DNA of 64,000 nt from Amycolatopsis japonica (GTDB lineage: Bacteria > Actinomycetota > Actinomycetes > Mycobacteriales > Pseudonocardiaceae): contig NZ_CP008953.1 of assembly GCF_000732925.1 (NCBI RefSeq), forward strand, positions 8,363,001 to 8,427,000, given 5' to 3'. The notes beneath the pieces are model-generated. The model was not told where the DNA came from, did no database searches, and saw nothing but the letters and a program-made list of their open reading frames with translations. The position numbers and the translations under genes are program-made. Positions 17,091 through 25,648 of this stretch are shown here, piece after piece. The stretch's first letter is position 1. Each line of letters begins with the position of its first letter.

Positions 17091-17110
17091 TTTTGCTCAT
17101 GCAAGCAAAA
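17091..17110. promoter_or_regulatory. Inverted repeat over the TetR start codon
   Basis: TTTTGCT and AGCAAAA form perfect 7-bp arms around CATGCA, which contains the ATG of the TetR gene (17099). A repressor bound here would block its own transcription or translation. Autoregulation is inferred from position. Confidence 0.5.
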
Positions 17111-17689
17111 GCGAAGTCGTTCACCGAGAGTGCGAGACGGGCACAGATCGTGGCGGCGGCCATCGAGACGATCGCGGAGCTCGGCTACACCCGCGCGTCG
17201 TTCGCCCGGATCGCGAAACAGGCGAAGCTGTCGAGCACCGGGCTCATCTCGTACCACTTCGCGAACAAGGAAGAACTCGTCCGCACGGTCCTCGAAGACG
17301 TCTTCCGCGAGATCGGCGCGTTCATGGCCGAGCGGATGAGCGAACCCGCGTCGGCGAGCGAGGCGCTGCGGACGTACCTGGAGGCGAACCTGGAGTTCGC
17401 CGCCGCGCAGCCGACGCGGATGCGCGCGTTGCTGAACATCTTCCTCGGCGGCGCTCTCGACTACGACCCGGCGAGCGAACGGGCGGCGCTGGAACCGGTC
17501 GAACGCATCCTGCGCTGGGGCCAGGAATCGGGCGAGTTCCGCGAGTTCGACGTGCACGTGATGGCGACGACCATCCGGCGTTCGGTGGAAGGCCCGGTGT
17601 TCCTGCTCGCCGGAACGCCGGAGCTGGATCTCACCACCTACGCGGCCGAGCTGGTGACCCTCTTCGAACTCGCGACCCGAAGGCAGTGA
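17099..17689 (+). CDS. TetR-family transcriptional regulator
   Basis: 196 residues from ATG 17099. The N-terminal HTH includes YTRASFARIAKQAKLSSTGLISYHFANKEEL at about residues 29-59, with the YHF motif and the NKEEL tail usual for TetR. The C-terminal domain is helical. It is followed 4 bp later by a membrane protein gene and then a carboxylesterase, which are the likely targets along with itself. The effector is unknown. Confidence 0.88.
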   Translation: MQAKAKSFTESARRAQIVAAAIETIAELGYTRASFARIAKQAKLSSTGLISYHFANKEELVRTVLEDVFREIGAFMAERMSEPASASEALRTYLEANLEFAAAQPTRMRALLNIFLGGALDYDPASERAALEPVERILRWGQESGEFREFDVHVMATTIRRSVEGPVFLLAGTPELDLTTYAAELVTLFELATRRQ

Positions 17690-17693
17690 TCCC

Positions 17694-18320
17694 GTGATCC
17701 GGCAGTGGGGTGTGGTGCTGCTCGAAGTCGTCGTGCCCGTGGCGGGGTACTACGTGCTTCGTGGCTTCGGCGTCGACGTGCTCTTCGCGCTCGCCCTCTG
17801 CGCCCTGCCGACCGTGCTCTTCGTCCTCTACCGAGCGATCCGCTGGCGGAAGATCGACACTCTCGCGATCTTCGTGCTGACGATCTTCGCGATCAGCGTC
17901 GGCGTCTCGTTCGTCACCGGCAGTCCCCGGTTCATGCTGGCGAAGGCGGGCTGGGTCACCGGGGTGATCGGCGCCGGTTTCCTGGTCTCGCTGCTGTTCG
18001 CCAGGCCGCTCGCGTTCGGCATGGCCCGCTCGATGATCGCGAAGAGCCGTTTCGCGGACTCGCTGCGCGCCGCCGAATGGGACGAACTGTGGCCGCGGCA
18101 CGCGTGGTTCCGGCGTGCGTGGCGGGTCGCGACCGTCCTGTGGGGTGTCGCCCTGGTCGCCGACGCCGCCGGGCGGGTCCTGCTGGCGTACACGCTGCCG
18201 GTCGATTGGGTGCCCGCGCTCGGCACCGCGCTGTACGGCGTCACGTTCGTCGCCGTGCAGGTTCTGCAACACCTCTATTTCCGCCGCGTCGGGCTCTGGC
18301 GCCGGCTCGCGGCCTCTTGA
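17694..18320 (+). CDS. Integral membrane protein, VC0807/DUF3159-like
   Basis: 208 residues with about six hydrophobic segments. A conserved-looking block (FARPLAFGMARSMIAKSRFADSLRAAEWDELWPRHAWFRRAWR) sits between segments 4 and 5. Similar small membrane proteins are common beside TetR genes in actinomycetes. No transport motif is visible. It starts at GTG 17694, 4 nt after the TetR stop, so it is probably in the same message. Function unknown. Confidence 0.65.
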   Translation: MIRQWGVVLLEVVVPVAGYYVLRGFGVDVLFALALCALPTVLFVLYRAIRWRKIDTLAIFVLTIFAISVGVSFVTGSPRFMLAKAGWVTGVIGAGFLVSLLFARPLAFGMARSMIAKSRFADSLRAAEWDELWPRHAWFRRAWRVATVLWGVALVADAAGRVLLAYTLPVDWVPALGTALYGVTFVAVQVLQHLYFRRVGLWRRLAAS

Positions 18321-18331
18321 AAGGACCTCTC

Positions 18332-19849
18332 ATGCATCTTCTGCTGGCCATCGTCACCGGCCTGCTCACGATCGTCGCCCCCGTCGACCCGCTCGTCGTG
18401 CGCACCGACGCGGGGCCGGTCCGCGGAATGGACTCCGGGCCGACCCGGACGTTCGACGGGATCAGGTTCGCCGCGCCACCCGTCGGCGAGGATCGATGGA
18501 AGCCGCCGCGACCGCCCGAACCGTGGAAGGAGGTCGCGGACGCGACGAAACCCGGCGCCGCCTGCACCCAGCTCATGCCGGGCAGCGCCGAGGACTGTCT
18601 CTTCTTGAACGTCACCGTGCCGCGCGACGCGGGGAACCGACGGCTGCCGGTGCTGGTCTGGCTGCACGGCGGCGGCTACACGATGGACGCGGGAAGCCTT
18701 TACGGCGCACGACGCCTGGCGGATCAGGGCGACGTCGTCGTGGTGACGACGAACTACCGGCTCGGCGTCTTCGGCTACTTCGGCCTTCCGGGGCTCGCGG
18801 GCTCCGGCGATTTCGGCTTCATGGACCAGCTTTCCGCGCTGCACTGGACTCAGCGCAACATCGCCGCGTTCGGCGGCGACCCGCGGAACGTGACGGTGGC
18901 GGGGCAGTCGTCGGGCGGGATGAGCACCTGCGCGCTGCTCACCTCGCCCGCCGCGGCGGGCCTGTTCCACAAGGCCGCGATCATGTCCGGCTCATGCCTG
19001 CTGAACTGGCCACCCGGCGGTCTCATCCCGAACCAGGAAGCCCAAACGCCCTACGCCCCGCTCGCGAAAACGGAAGCCGACGGCGCGGCGGTGGCCGCGA
19101 GTCACGGCTGCGAGGGCCCGGACACGCTCGATTGCCTGCGGCGTCTTCCGGCCGCCGATCTGCTGAAGGACAACCAGACTTTCGCCAACCACCTGACCTA
19201 CGGGACCCCACTGCTCCCGCTCGACCCCGCGAAAGCCTTGCGGCGCGGCGCTTTCCACCGCGTGCCGGTGATTTCGGGCGGCACGCACGACGAGATGCGG
19301 GCGTTCATCGCCGGGGTCGAGAAGCTCAAGCCGATCACCGAGGAGCGCTATCAGGAGCTCTTGCGGAAGTCGTTCGGCGAGTACGCGGACGAGGTCGCGG
19401 CCGAATACCCTTCGCGGGACCACCTGTCGCCCGCGATGGCCTGGGCGACCGTGACCACCGACCGGTCGTGGGCCTGCCCGACGACCGAAGGGAACCGGCT
19501 GCTGTCGCGGCGGACCTCCGTGCACGCCTACGAGTTCGACGACAAGAACGCGCCGAACGTCAACGGCAACGACGTCCCCACGGTGCCGCACGGCGCGGCG
19601 CACGCGCTGGACCTGGTCTACCTCTTCGAGCTCAGCGGGGTGGAGGAGTCGCTGGACGCGGCGCAGCAACGGCTTTCGCGGCAGATGATCGCGTACTGGA
19701 CCACCTTCATGCGCACGGGTGATCCGAACGCGCCCGGATCGCCCCGATGGGATTCGGATGCCGTGCTGTCGCTCGCCCCGGACGCGATCCGGCCTGTCGC
19801 GCACGACGTCGACCATCGATGCGGCTTCTGGGCGGGCCTGCGCTCCTGA
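18332..19849 (+). CDS. Secreted type-B carboxylesterase
   Basis: 505 residues with an N-terminal hydrophobic signal (MHLLLAIVTGLLTIVAP). Type-B carboxylesterase signatures are clear: EDCLFLNVTVP near residue 86, LVWLHGGGY (oxyanion hole) near residue 107, GQSSGGMS (catalytic Ser) near residue 193, and VPHGAAHALDLVYLF near residue 413 for the catalytic His. Paired cysteines fit the conserved disulphides. AAGGACC lies 5 nt before ATG 18332. It is 11 bp downstream of the membrane protein gene, so the TetR upstream may control it. Substrate unknown; the family cleaves short-chain or aryl esters. Confidence 0.9.
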   Translation: MHLLLAIVTGLLTIVAPVDPLVVRTDAGPVRGMDSGPTRTFDGIRFAAPPVGEDRWKPPRPPEPWKEVADATKPGAACTQLMPGSAEDCLFLNVTVPRDAGNRRLPVLVWLHGGGYTMDAGSLYGARRLADQGDVVVVTTNYRLGVFGYFGLPGLAGSGDFGFMDQLSALHWTQRNIAAFGGDPRNVTVAGQSSGGMSTCALLTSPAAAGLFHKAAIMSGSCLLNWPPGGLIPNQEAQTPYAPLAKTEADGAAVAASHGCEGPDTLDCLRRLPAADLLKDNQTFANHLTYGTPLLPLDPAKALRRGAFHRVPVISGGTHDEMRAFIAGVEKLKPITEERYQELLRKSFGEYADEVAAEYPSRDHLSPAMAWATVTTDRSWACPTTEGNRLLSRRTSVHAYEFDDKNAPNVNGNDVPTVPHGAAHALDLVYLFELSGVEESLDAAQQRLSRQMIAYWTTFMRTGDPNAPGSPRWDSDAVLSLAPDAIRPVAHDVDHRCGFWAGLRS

Positions 19850-19861
19850 CGAGCGTCCCGT

Positions 19862-19918
19862 GTGCGATGAAGGGGCCTTTCATAGCAAATTTTGCTATGA
19901 AAGGCCCCTTCATCGCAC
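19862..19918. repeat. 57-bp perfect palindrome between convergent genes
   Basis: A perfect palindrome with 28-bp arms around a single central T (19890). The arms start GTGCGATGAAGGGGCCTTTC. It lies between the 3' ends of the carboxylesterase gene and topA. Such a long perfect hairpin would stop transcription from both sides. It is the cleanest member of the palindrome family in this window. Confidence 0.95.
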
Positions 19919-19928
19919 TTGACGGGAG

Positions 19929-22826
19929 CTACTTCGTCTTCGTGGCCGTCGAGCGCGTCGAAGGCTTCTTCGCCGCCGTCGACTTCGCCGCCGCGGTCTT
20001 GGTCGCGGTGGTCTTCTTGGCCGCGGTCGTCTTGGTGGCCGCCGTCTTCGACGCCGCCGGCTTGCGCGCCGGGGCCTTGCGCTTGGGCGCCGGGCCCTTC
20101 GCGCGCTTCTCCGCCAACAGTTCGGCGGCACGCTCGGCGGTCAGCTCCTCGATGCTGTCCGACTTCCGCAGCGTCGCGTTGTACTCGCCATCGGTCACGT
20201 ACGGACCGAAGCGGCCGTCCTTGACGACCATCGGCTTACCGGACACCGGGTCGTCGCCCAGTTCCTTCAGCGGCGGCTTCGCGGTCGCCGACCGGCCACG
20301 CTGCTTCGGCTCCGAGTAGATCTTCAGCGCCTCTTCGAGCGTGATCGAGAACAGCTGGTCCTCGGTGGTGAGCGAACGCGAGTCCGTGCCCTTCTTCAGG
20401 TACGGCCCGTAGCGCCCGTTCTGCGCGGTGATCTCGTCGCCGGATTCCGGGTCCTTGCCGACGACGCGCGGCAGCGAAAGCAGCTTCAGCGCGTCTTCGA
20501 GGTTCATCGTCTCGATCGACATGGACTTGAACAGCGAACCCGTCCGCGGCTTCGGCTGCTTCGCCTTCGCGGCCTTCTTCTGCGCGGCGGTCGCGCCTTC
20601 GGGCAGCGGCTCCGGCTCGGGCAGGAGCTCGGTGACGTACGGGCCGAAGCGGCCTTCCTTCGCCACGATCTCGTGTCCGCTGACCGGGTCCTTGCCGAGC
20701 ACGCGGCCTTCCTGCGGCGTCGCGAACAGCTTCTCCGCGATCTCCTTGGTCAGCTCGTCCGGCGGCAGGTCCTCGGGCAGGTTCGCCCGCTGCGACGTCC
20801 CGTCCACCTCGCGCTCGAGGTACGGGCCGTAGCGGCCGACGCGCACGACGACGGTGTGCCCGTCGGCATCGCTGAACAGCGGGATCGAGTTGATCTCGCG
20901 GGCGTCGATGTCCTCGACACCCGAGCCGACCAGCTTCTTCAGCCCGCCGAGACGGCCGACGGAACCGTCGACACCCATGTCGCCGCCGAAGTAGAACTTC
21001 GACAGCCACTGCGTCCGGTGCTCGTCACCGGCGGCGATGCGGTCGAGCTCGTCCTCCATGCCGGCGGTGAAGTCGTAGTCGACAAGCCGCTCGAAATGCC
21101 GCTCCATCAGGCCGATCACGGCGAACGCGACCCAGGAGGGCACCAGCGCGGAGCCCTTCTTCCACACGTAGCCGCGGTCCTGGATGGTCTTGATGATCGA
21201 CGCGTACGTCGACGGGCGGCCGATGCCCAGCTCTTCGAGCTTGCTGACCAGGCTCGGCTCCGAGTAGCGCGCCGGCGGCGACGTGGTGTGCCCGTCCGGG
21301 CTCAGCTCGGTCGCGGTCAGCGCCTGGTCCTTGACCAGCTGCGGCAGACGGCTCTGCTTGTCGTCGGCCTCGCCACCGCTTTCGGTGTCGACGGCCTCGA
21401 CGTACGCCTTGAGGAACCCGGCGAAGGTGATCGTGCGACCCGACGAGGCGAACGTGCACTCCTCGCCGCTGGTGGCCGTGCCGACGATGCGCACCGACAT
21501 CGTGGTGCCCTTCGCGTCCGCCATCTGCGACGCGATCGTGCGCTGCCAGATCATCTCGTAAAGGCGGTACTCGTCGGTGTCCAGATCCTTCGCGACCTGG
21601 CCCGGCGTGCGGAAGACCTCACCCGAAGGACGGATCGCTTCGTGGGCTTCCTGCGCGTTCTTCACCTTGCGGGTGTACTGGCGCGGCGACGGCGAGACGT
21701 ATTCCTTGCCGTACAGCTGCGTCGCCTGGCTGCGCGCCGCCGAGATCGCCGACTCCGACAGCGTCGTGGAGTCGGTACGCATATAAGTGATGTACCCGTT
21801 CTCGTACAGCTTCTGCGCGATCCGCATGGTGCGCTCGGAGGTGAACCGCAGCTTGCGGCCTGCCTCCTGCTGCAGGGTCGAGGTCATGAAGGGCGCGTAC
21901 GGCTTGCGCGTGTACGGCTTCTCCTCGACGCTCGCGACCTTGAAGTCGCGGTTCTTCAGCGCCTCGGCCAGCCGGACGGCGTCGGCCTCGGCCAGCACGC
22001 GGATCTCGTTGTTCGAAGCCTTGAGCTGCCCGTCCGAACCGAAGTCACGGCCCGTGGCCAGCCGGGCGCCGTCGACGGCGATCATCCTGGCCGGGAAGTT
22101 ACGGGGGGACGCCTCGGCACCGGCGTCCATCGTCGCGGAGATGTCCCAGTACGACGCCGAGGTGAAGCGCATGCGCTCGCGCTCCCGCTCGACCACGATC
22201 CTGGTCGCCACCGACTGCACGCGGCCCGCCGAAAGCTTCGGCATGACCTTCTTCCACAGCACGGGCGAGACCTCGTAGCCGTAGAGCCGGTCCAGGATGC
22301 GGCGGGTCTCCTGCGCGTCGACGAGGTCTCCGTCGAGCTCACGGGTGCTGTCGGCCGCGGCGCGGATCGCCTGCTCGGTGACCTCGTGGAAGACCATCCG
22401 GCGCACCGGGACCTTCGGCTTGAGGGTCTCCAGCAGATGCCACGCGATGGCCTCGCCCTCGCGGTCGGGGTCCGTGGCGAGGTAGAGCTCGTCGACGTCC
22501 TTCAGCAGGCCCTTCAGCTCCGTGACCTTGGACTTCTTGTCCGGCGTGACGACGTAGAGCGCCTTGAAGTCGTTGTCGACGTCGACACCCAGCCGTGCCC
22601 ACGACTCGCCTTTGTACTGGGCGGGCACGTCGGCCGCGCCGCGGGGAAGGTCGCGGATGTGTCCGACGGAGGACTCCACGACGTAGTTACCGCCGAGGTA
22701 CGGGGCGATCTTGCGGGCCTTGGTCGGCGACTCGACGATCACCAGCCGACGACGGCCCGCGCCGTCGTCCGACGCCGCGGTCTTCTTCGTCCGTGCTCCT
22801 GCCACGCTGTCCTGCTCTCCGCTCAT
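19929..22826 (-). CDS. topA: DNA topoisomerase I
   Basis: 965 residues from ATG 22826. The TOPRIM domain has RRLVIVESPTKARKI and YLATDPDREGEAIAWH. The catalytic tyrosine is in YMRTDSTTL (about residue 350). ERPSTYASII-type sequence (GIGRPSTYASIIKTIQDRGYV) follows. The C-terminal part has four GRYGPYL-type repeats and no zinc fingers, then a long Lys/Ala/Thr tail as in other actinobacteria. It relaxes negative supercoils by single-strand passage. An in-frame start at 22931 would add an unlikely Arg/Gly-rich leader. Same neighbours as Rv3646c. Confidence 0.97.
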   Translation of the reverse strand: MSGEQDSVAGARTKKTAASDDGAGRRRLVIVESPTKARKIAPYLGGNYVVESSVGHIRDLPRGAADVPAQYKGESWARLGVDVDNDFKALYVVTPDKKSKVTELKGLLKDVDELYLATDPDREGEAIAWHLLETLKPKVPVRRMVFHEVTEQAIRAAADSTRELDGDLVDAQETRRILDRLYGYEVSPVLWKKVMPKLSAGRVQSVATRIVVERERERMRFTSASYWDISATMDAGAEASPRNFPARMIAVDGARLATGRDFGSDGQLKASNNEIRVLAEADAVRLAEALKNRDFKVASVEEKPYTRKPYAPFMTSTLQQEAGRKLRFTSERTMRIAQKLYENGYITYMRTDSTTLSESAISAARSQATQLYGKEYVSPSPRQYTRKVKNAQEAHEAIRPSGEVFRTPGQVAKDLDTDEYRLYEMIWQRTIASQMADAKGTTMSVRIVGTATSGEECTFASSGRTITFAGFLKAYVEAVDTESGGEADDKQSRLPQLVKDQALTATELSPDGHTTSPPARYSEPSLVSKLEELGIGRPSTYASIIKTIQDRGYVWKKGSALVPSWVAFAVIGLMERHFERLVDYDFTAGMEDELDRIAAGDEHRTQWLSKFYFGGDMGVDGSVGRLGGLKKLVGSGVEDIDAREINSIPLFSDADGHTVVVRVGRYGPYLEREVDGTSQRANLPEDLPPDELTKEIAEKLFATPQEGRVLGKDPVSGHEIVAKEGRFGPYVTELLPEPEPLPEGATAAQKKAAKAKQPKPRTGSLFKSMSIETMNLEDALKLLSLPRVVGKDPESGDEITAQNGRYGPYLKKGTDSRSLTTEDQLFSITLEEALKIYSEPKQRGRSATAKPPLKELGDDPVSGKPMVVKDGRFGPYVTDGEYNATLRKSDSIEELTAERAAELLAEKRAKGPAPKRKAPARKPAASKTAATKTTAAKKTTATKTAAAKSTAAKKPSTRSTATKTK

Positions 22827-23094
22827 CTTCGGCGCCTTCGCGCCGCCTCTCGACCCGTCAGTGTGCACGCTCGCACCGCCTGGACCACGGCTAGGTGGCG
22901 CAACACGCCGCCGATCGTGTGTCCAGCGCATCGCCGCTGACCTCGTCGATGTTTCCTTTCAACACCTAGCACGTGATGTCGGACACGTCCGCCTGGGGTC
23001 CCGCGTGACGGGGTGAACACCCTCCGTTCGACGGTGGTGGCTCACAGCCGCCAACGCTTCACTTGATGTCCACGCCGACCCGAAAGGACTCCAC

Positions 23095-23907
23095 GTGACC
23101 CGACGACTCCTCGGCACACTGTTCGCCATGCTGACCGCGTCCGCCCTGGTCGGAACCGCACCGGCGGAAGCGGCCACGACCACCTTCGCCGGAACGGTGG
23201 CGTTGTCGAACTGCTCCGGGTCGGTGGTCAAACCGCCCGAGGCGAGCCTCGACGACCCCGCCCTCGTCCTTTCCAACGGGCATTGCCTGCAAGAAGGTTT
23301 CCCGGACCCCGGGGAAGTAATCGTCGACAAGCCCTCGTCACGGACGTTCAGCCTGCTGTCCAAGGACGGCCGCTCGTCACTGGGCACGCTCAAGGCGAAG
23401 AAGCTGCTCTACGCCACGATGACCGACACGGACGTCTCGCTCTACCAGCTCAACACCAGCTACGCCAAGATCAAGTCGACGTACGGTATCGCCCCGCTGA
23501 CGCTCTCGCCCACCCGTCCGTCCGCGGGTATCGCGATGGACGTGGTCTCGGGATACTGGAAGAAGATCTACTCCTGCAACATCGACGGCTTCGTCCACGA
23601 GCTGCACGAGGCGGACTGGGTCTGGAAGGACTCGATCCGGTACACCTCGGCGTGCAAGACGATCGGTGGGACCTCGGGGTCGCCCATCATCGAGACCTCG
23701 ACCGGGAAGGTCGTCGGCGTCAACAACACCGGCAACGAAAGCGGCCAGCGGTGCACGATGAACAACCCGTGCGAGGTCGACGCGGCCGGGAACGTGACCG
23801 TGCGGCAGGGCATCAACTACGGGGAGCAGACCTACCAGCTGACCTCCTGCCTTTCGCACAGTGAACTCGACCTCGCCAACCCGAACTGCCGGGCGCCGAA
23901 GCCCTGA
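23095..23907 (+). CDS. Secreted trypsin-like serine protease
   Basis: 270 residues with a signal peptide (hydrophobic core to about residue 24, cleavage near AEAA). The catalytic triad can be placed: His in LSNGHCLQE, Asp in TDTDVSLYQL and Ser in GGTSGSPIIE. Five further cysteines near the C-terminus suggest disulphides. The fold is chymotrypsin-like. GTG 23095 is the first codon. It stands alone, with topA divergent and a repeat-rich spacer downstream. The substrate is unknown. Confidence 0.85.
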   Translation: MTRRLLGTLFAMLTASALVGTAPAEAATTTFAGTVALSNCSGSVVKPPEASLDDPALVLSNGHCLQEGFPDPGEVIVDKPSSRTFSLLSKDGRSSLGTLKAKKLLYATMTDTDVSLYQLNTSYAKIKSTYGIAPLTLSPTRPSAGIAMDVVSGYWKKIYSCNIDGFVHELHEADWVWKDSIRYTSACKTIGGTSGSPIIETSTGKVVGVNNTGNESGQRCTMNNPCEVDAAGNVTVRQGINYGEQTYQLTSCLSHSELDLANPNCRAPKP

Positions 23908-23928
23908 CCTTCCGCCTTCTCACCGAGT

Positions 23929-23981
23929 GCCATGAAAGGTCCTTTCCTTGCGAAATTTGCAAGGAAAGGACCTTTCATGGC
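23929..23981. repeat. 53-bp near-perfect palindrome
   Basis: Centred on 23955 with one mismatched pair. Arms start GCCATGAAAGGTCCTTTCCT. It lies 22 bp after the protease stop. A close relative with the same AAAGGTCCTTTCCTTGC core occurs at 59420-59462. Confidence 0.93.
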
Positions 23982-24010
23982 GTTCAGGCGGCGGCCGAAC
24001 GCAGGTCAGG

Positions 24011-24035
24011 TGGGTCGCGAGTGGCAACCCGGGTT
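24011..24035. repeat. Diverged copy of the arm at 24261-24285
   Basis: TGGGTCGCGAGTGGCAACCC plus GGGTT matches 21 of 25 bases of the segment at 24261-24285, which is part of another palindrome. The copies flank the 21-bp repeat array and suggest duplication of a shared element. Confidence 0.6.
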
Positions 24036-24047
24036 GGCGCCAACCGT

Positions 24048-24102
24048 GTCCGTGAAGGCCTCCTTGAGGGACTCTGGTTCCCTCAAGGAGGCCTTCACGG
24101 AC
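24048..24102. repeat. 55-bp perfect palindrome
   Basis: Perfect 24-bp arms at 24048-24071 and 24079-24102 around a 7-nt loop. Arms start GTCCGTGAAGGCCTCCTTGA. It is the second palindrome after the protease gene. Confidence 0.93.
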
Positions 24103-24131
24103 CGGACACAGGGCACGGCGTGCGCGGAGGC

Positions 24132-24252
24132 GTGACTCGCGTGATCAGGGACGTGACTCGCGTGACTGGAGGCCGCACTCGGGTGTTCCGCCTCTGATCA
24201 CGCGAGTTCCGCCTTCGATCACGCGAGTCACGGCTTCGATCACGTGAGTGCG
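24132..24252. repeat. 21-bp-phased array of a 15-bp motif in two orientations
   Basis: The motif GATCACGCGAGTCAC occurs five times. Two copies are inverted (24132-24146 and 24153-24167). Three are direct (24196-24210, 24217-24231, 24238-24252). Successive copies within each group start exactly 21 bp apart, two helical turns. The spacer is non-coding in both strands as far as I can judge. Confidence 0.85.
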
Positions 24253-24256
24253 GTCT

Positions 24257-24316
24257 CGCGTGGGTCGTGAGTGGCGATTCGGGTTAGAACACGAATCGCC
24301 ACTCACGACCCACGCG
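24257..24316. repeat. 60-bp perfect palindrome
   Basis: Perfect 25-bp arms at 24257-24281 and 24292-24316 around a 10-nt loop. Arms start CGCGTGGGTCGTGAGTGGCG. It lies just after the 3' end of the convergent WhiA-like gene. Confidence 0.93.
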
Positions 24317-24326
24317 ACCAAGAGCC

Positions 24327-24938
24327 TCAGACGGCGCGCACCACCGGCACCAGACTCGGCCAGGCGGGCTCGGCACCCGCGGGCGCGTCCCCGATCAGCT
24401 CGAGGACGTGCGCCAGCCGTCGCCGTCCGGTGACCCGGAGCAGCGCGTCTTCCCCCTTCTGCACTTTGGCGGGCACACCCAGCCGCGCCAGTGCCGTGAT
24501 CAGCAGCTCGTGCGTTTCCGGCGCCGCCGGATCGAGCGCGAGCAGGTAGCCGTTGCCCTGGGGACTGCCAGCCGCCAGCGCCCACATCCTCAACATGGCC
24601 CCGTCGAGCCGGAAGCCTTCCGGCAGGACCTTCTCTTCACCACGGTTCCACCGCCGCTCCAGCGGCAGCAGATCGACCCGGAACGGCGTTCTCACGAGCG
24701 GCCGCCCGCATTCGGCGGCCGAGACCTGCGCCTGGACGCCGCGCCGACGGCATTCCCTGGCGAGGGCTCCCGCTCGCCACGGCTCGTCGACCACAGCGGA
24801 CAGCCGCCCGGCCGTCCGCCCGAAGCCCGTCATCCGCCCGGGCCCGCACAGCACCCCGGCGAGGTCGGCGAGCACCGGCCCGCTCGCCTCCGCCGAGAAG
24901 AGCGAGATCGTCCCGTCCACCCGGACAGAATAGAACAC
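24327..24938 (-). CDS. WhiA-like LAGLIDADG-fold protein without HTH
   Basis: 203 residues. The second half reads like the N-terminal homing-endonuclease-like domain of WhiA: LRMWALAAGSPQGNGYLLALD, then THELLITALARLGVPAKVQ, then LLRVTGRRRLAHVLELIG. The first half (LADLAGVLCGPGRM...ALARECRRRGVQAQVS) could be the matching first repeat. The C-terminal helix-turn-helix of WhiA is absent. Position between topA and the helicase fits Rv3647c of M. tuberculosis. A DNA-binding or structural role is inferred. The start at 24938 gives MFYSVRVDG; the in-frame GTG inside it is an alternative. Confidence 0.55.
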   Translation of the reverse strand: MFYSVRVDGTISLFSAEASGPVLADLAGVLCGPGRMTGFGRTAGRLSAVVDEPWRAGALARECRRRGVQAQVSAAECGRPLVRTPFRVDLLPLERRWNRGEEKVLPEGFRLDGAMLRMWALAAGSPQGNGYLLALDPAAPETHELLITALARLGVPAKVQKGEDALLRVTGRRRLAHVLELIGDAPAGAEPAWPSLVPVVRAV

Positions 24939-24972
24939 AAGTTCGACTCATGGCCAGTGATCGGCCGATGAC

Positions 24973-25557
24973 TCAGCGAGGTTGTTTCACCAATTCCTGG
25001 CAAACCGGGATCCGGCTGCTCGCCGCGGCGAGCTGAGGGACGTCGTTAAGGCCCCTGAGAAGGTCAAGGCGGTCCAGTTCGTCGAGCGAGGTCCTGGCGT
25101 CGCGAAGCGCGGTTTTCGTCGCCTCGGGGTCGGCTGAGGAGTCGAGACGCTGGCGGACGTCGTCGGCGCGGGCGCGGATGCCGCCGAGCTGCGCGACGGC
25201 GGCCGTCCGCGAGGAGTCAGCGCCGGCGACCGGTGCCGGGCCGAGGTTCTCGAGCGCGGCGGAAGTGCGATCCAGCCCTTCGACCACCGAGAGCATCAGC
25301 TCGCTGGAAGTACGCGAGGCCTGCTGCGGCGTGCTCGGATCGACGCTGGGCAGCGCCGCCAGCGTCCGGACGAGTCCGCCCGCCGCGCCGCAGTACGCCT
25401 CCGCCCAAGCGGAGGTGGGGTCGGCCTCCGACGCGCTGACCGTCGCGAGACCTTCTTGTCTGGCGTGGGAAGTCACCGCGGGCTGCTGCCCGCACCCGGC
25501 GAGGCCGAGTCCGATACCTGTTGCTAGCGCGGCAAGGACGGTGAACCGCGGCCGCAC
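24973..25557 (-). CDS. Lipoprotein of unknown function (A)
   Basis: 194 residues from GTG 25557, with GGAGGTG 5 nt upstream; in-frame codons up to 25626 lack such a site. The signal ends in a lipobox GLAGC. The mature part is helical, contains WAEAYCGAAGG, and ends with PVCQELVKQPR, so two cysteines may bridge. Its layout (lipobox, AWxxxxCG, C-terminal Cys) matches the neighbouring lipoprotein upstream, suggesting a distant duplicate. No function recognised. Confidence 0.75.
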   Translation of the reverse strand: MRPRFTVLAALATGIGLGLAGCGQQPAVTSHARQEGLATVSASEADPTSAWAEAYCGAAGGLVRTLAALPSVDPSTPQQASRTSSELMLSVVEGLDRTSAALENLGPAPVAGADSSRTAAVAQLGGIRARADDVRQRLDSSADPEATKTALRDARTSLDELDRLDLLRGLNDVPQLAAASSRIPVCQELVKQPR

Positions 25558-25648
25558 GAAAACACCTCCCGACCTGACGACTTCCCGGCTGGACCCCGAC
25601 GGTACCGATACCGGGGGGCAATGCAAATCAACGTGGCGGAAAGAACGG

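Noticed and set aside
24132..24252. CRISPR array
   Set aside because: Repeats are short (15 bp), occur in both orientations, and the 6-bp spacers are far too small; no cas genes are near.
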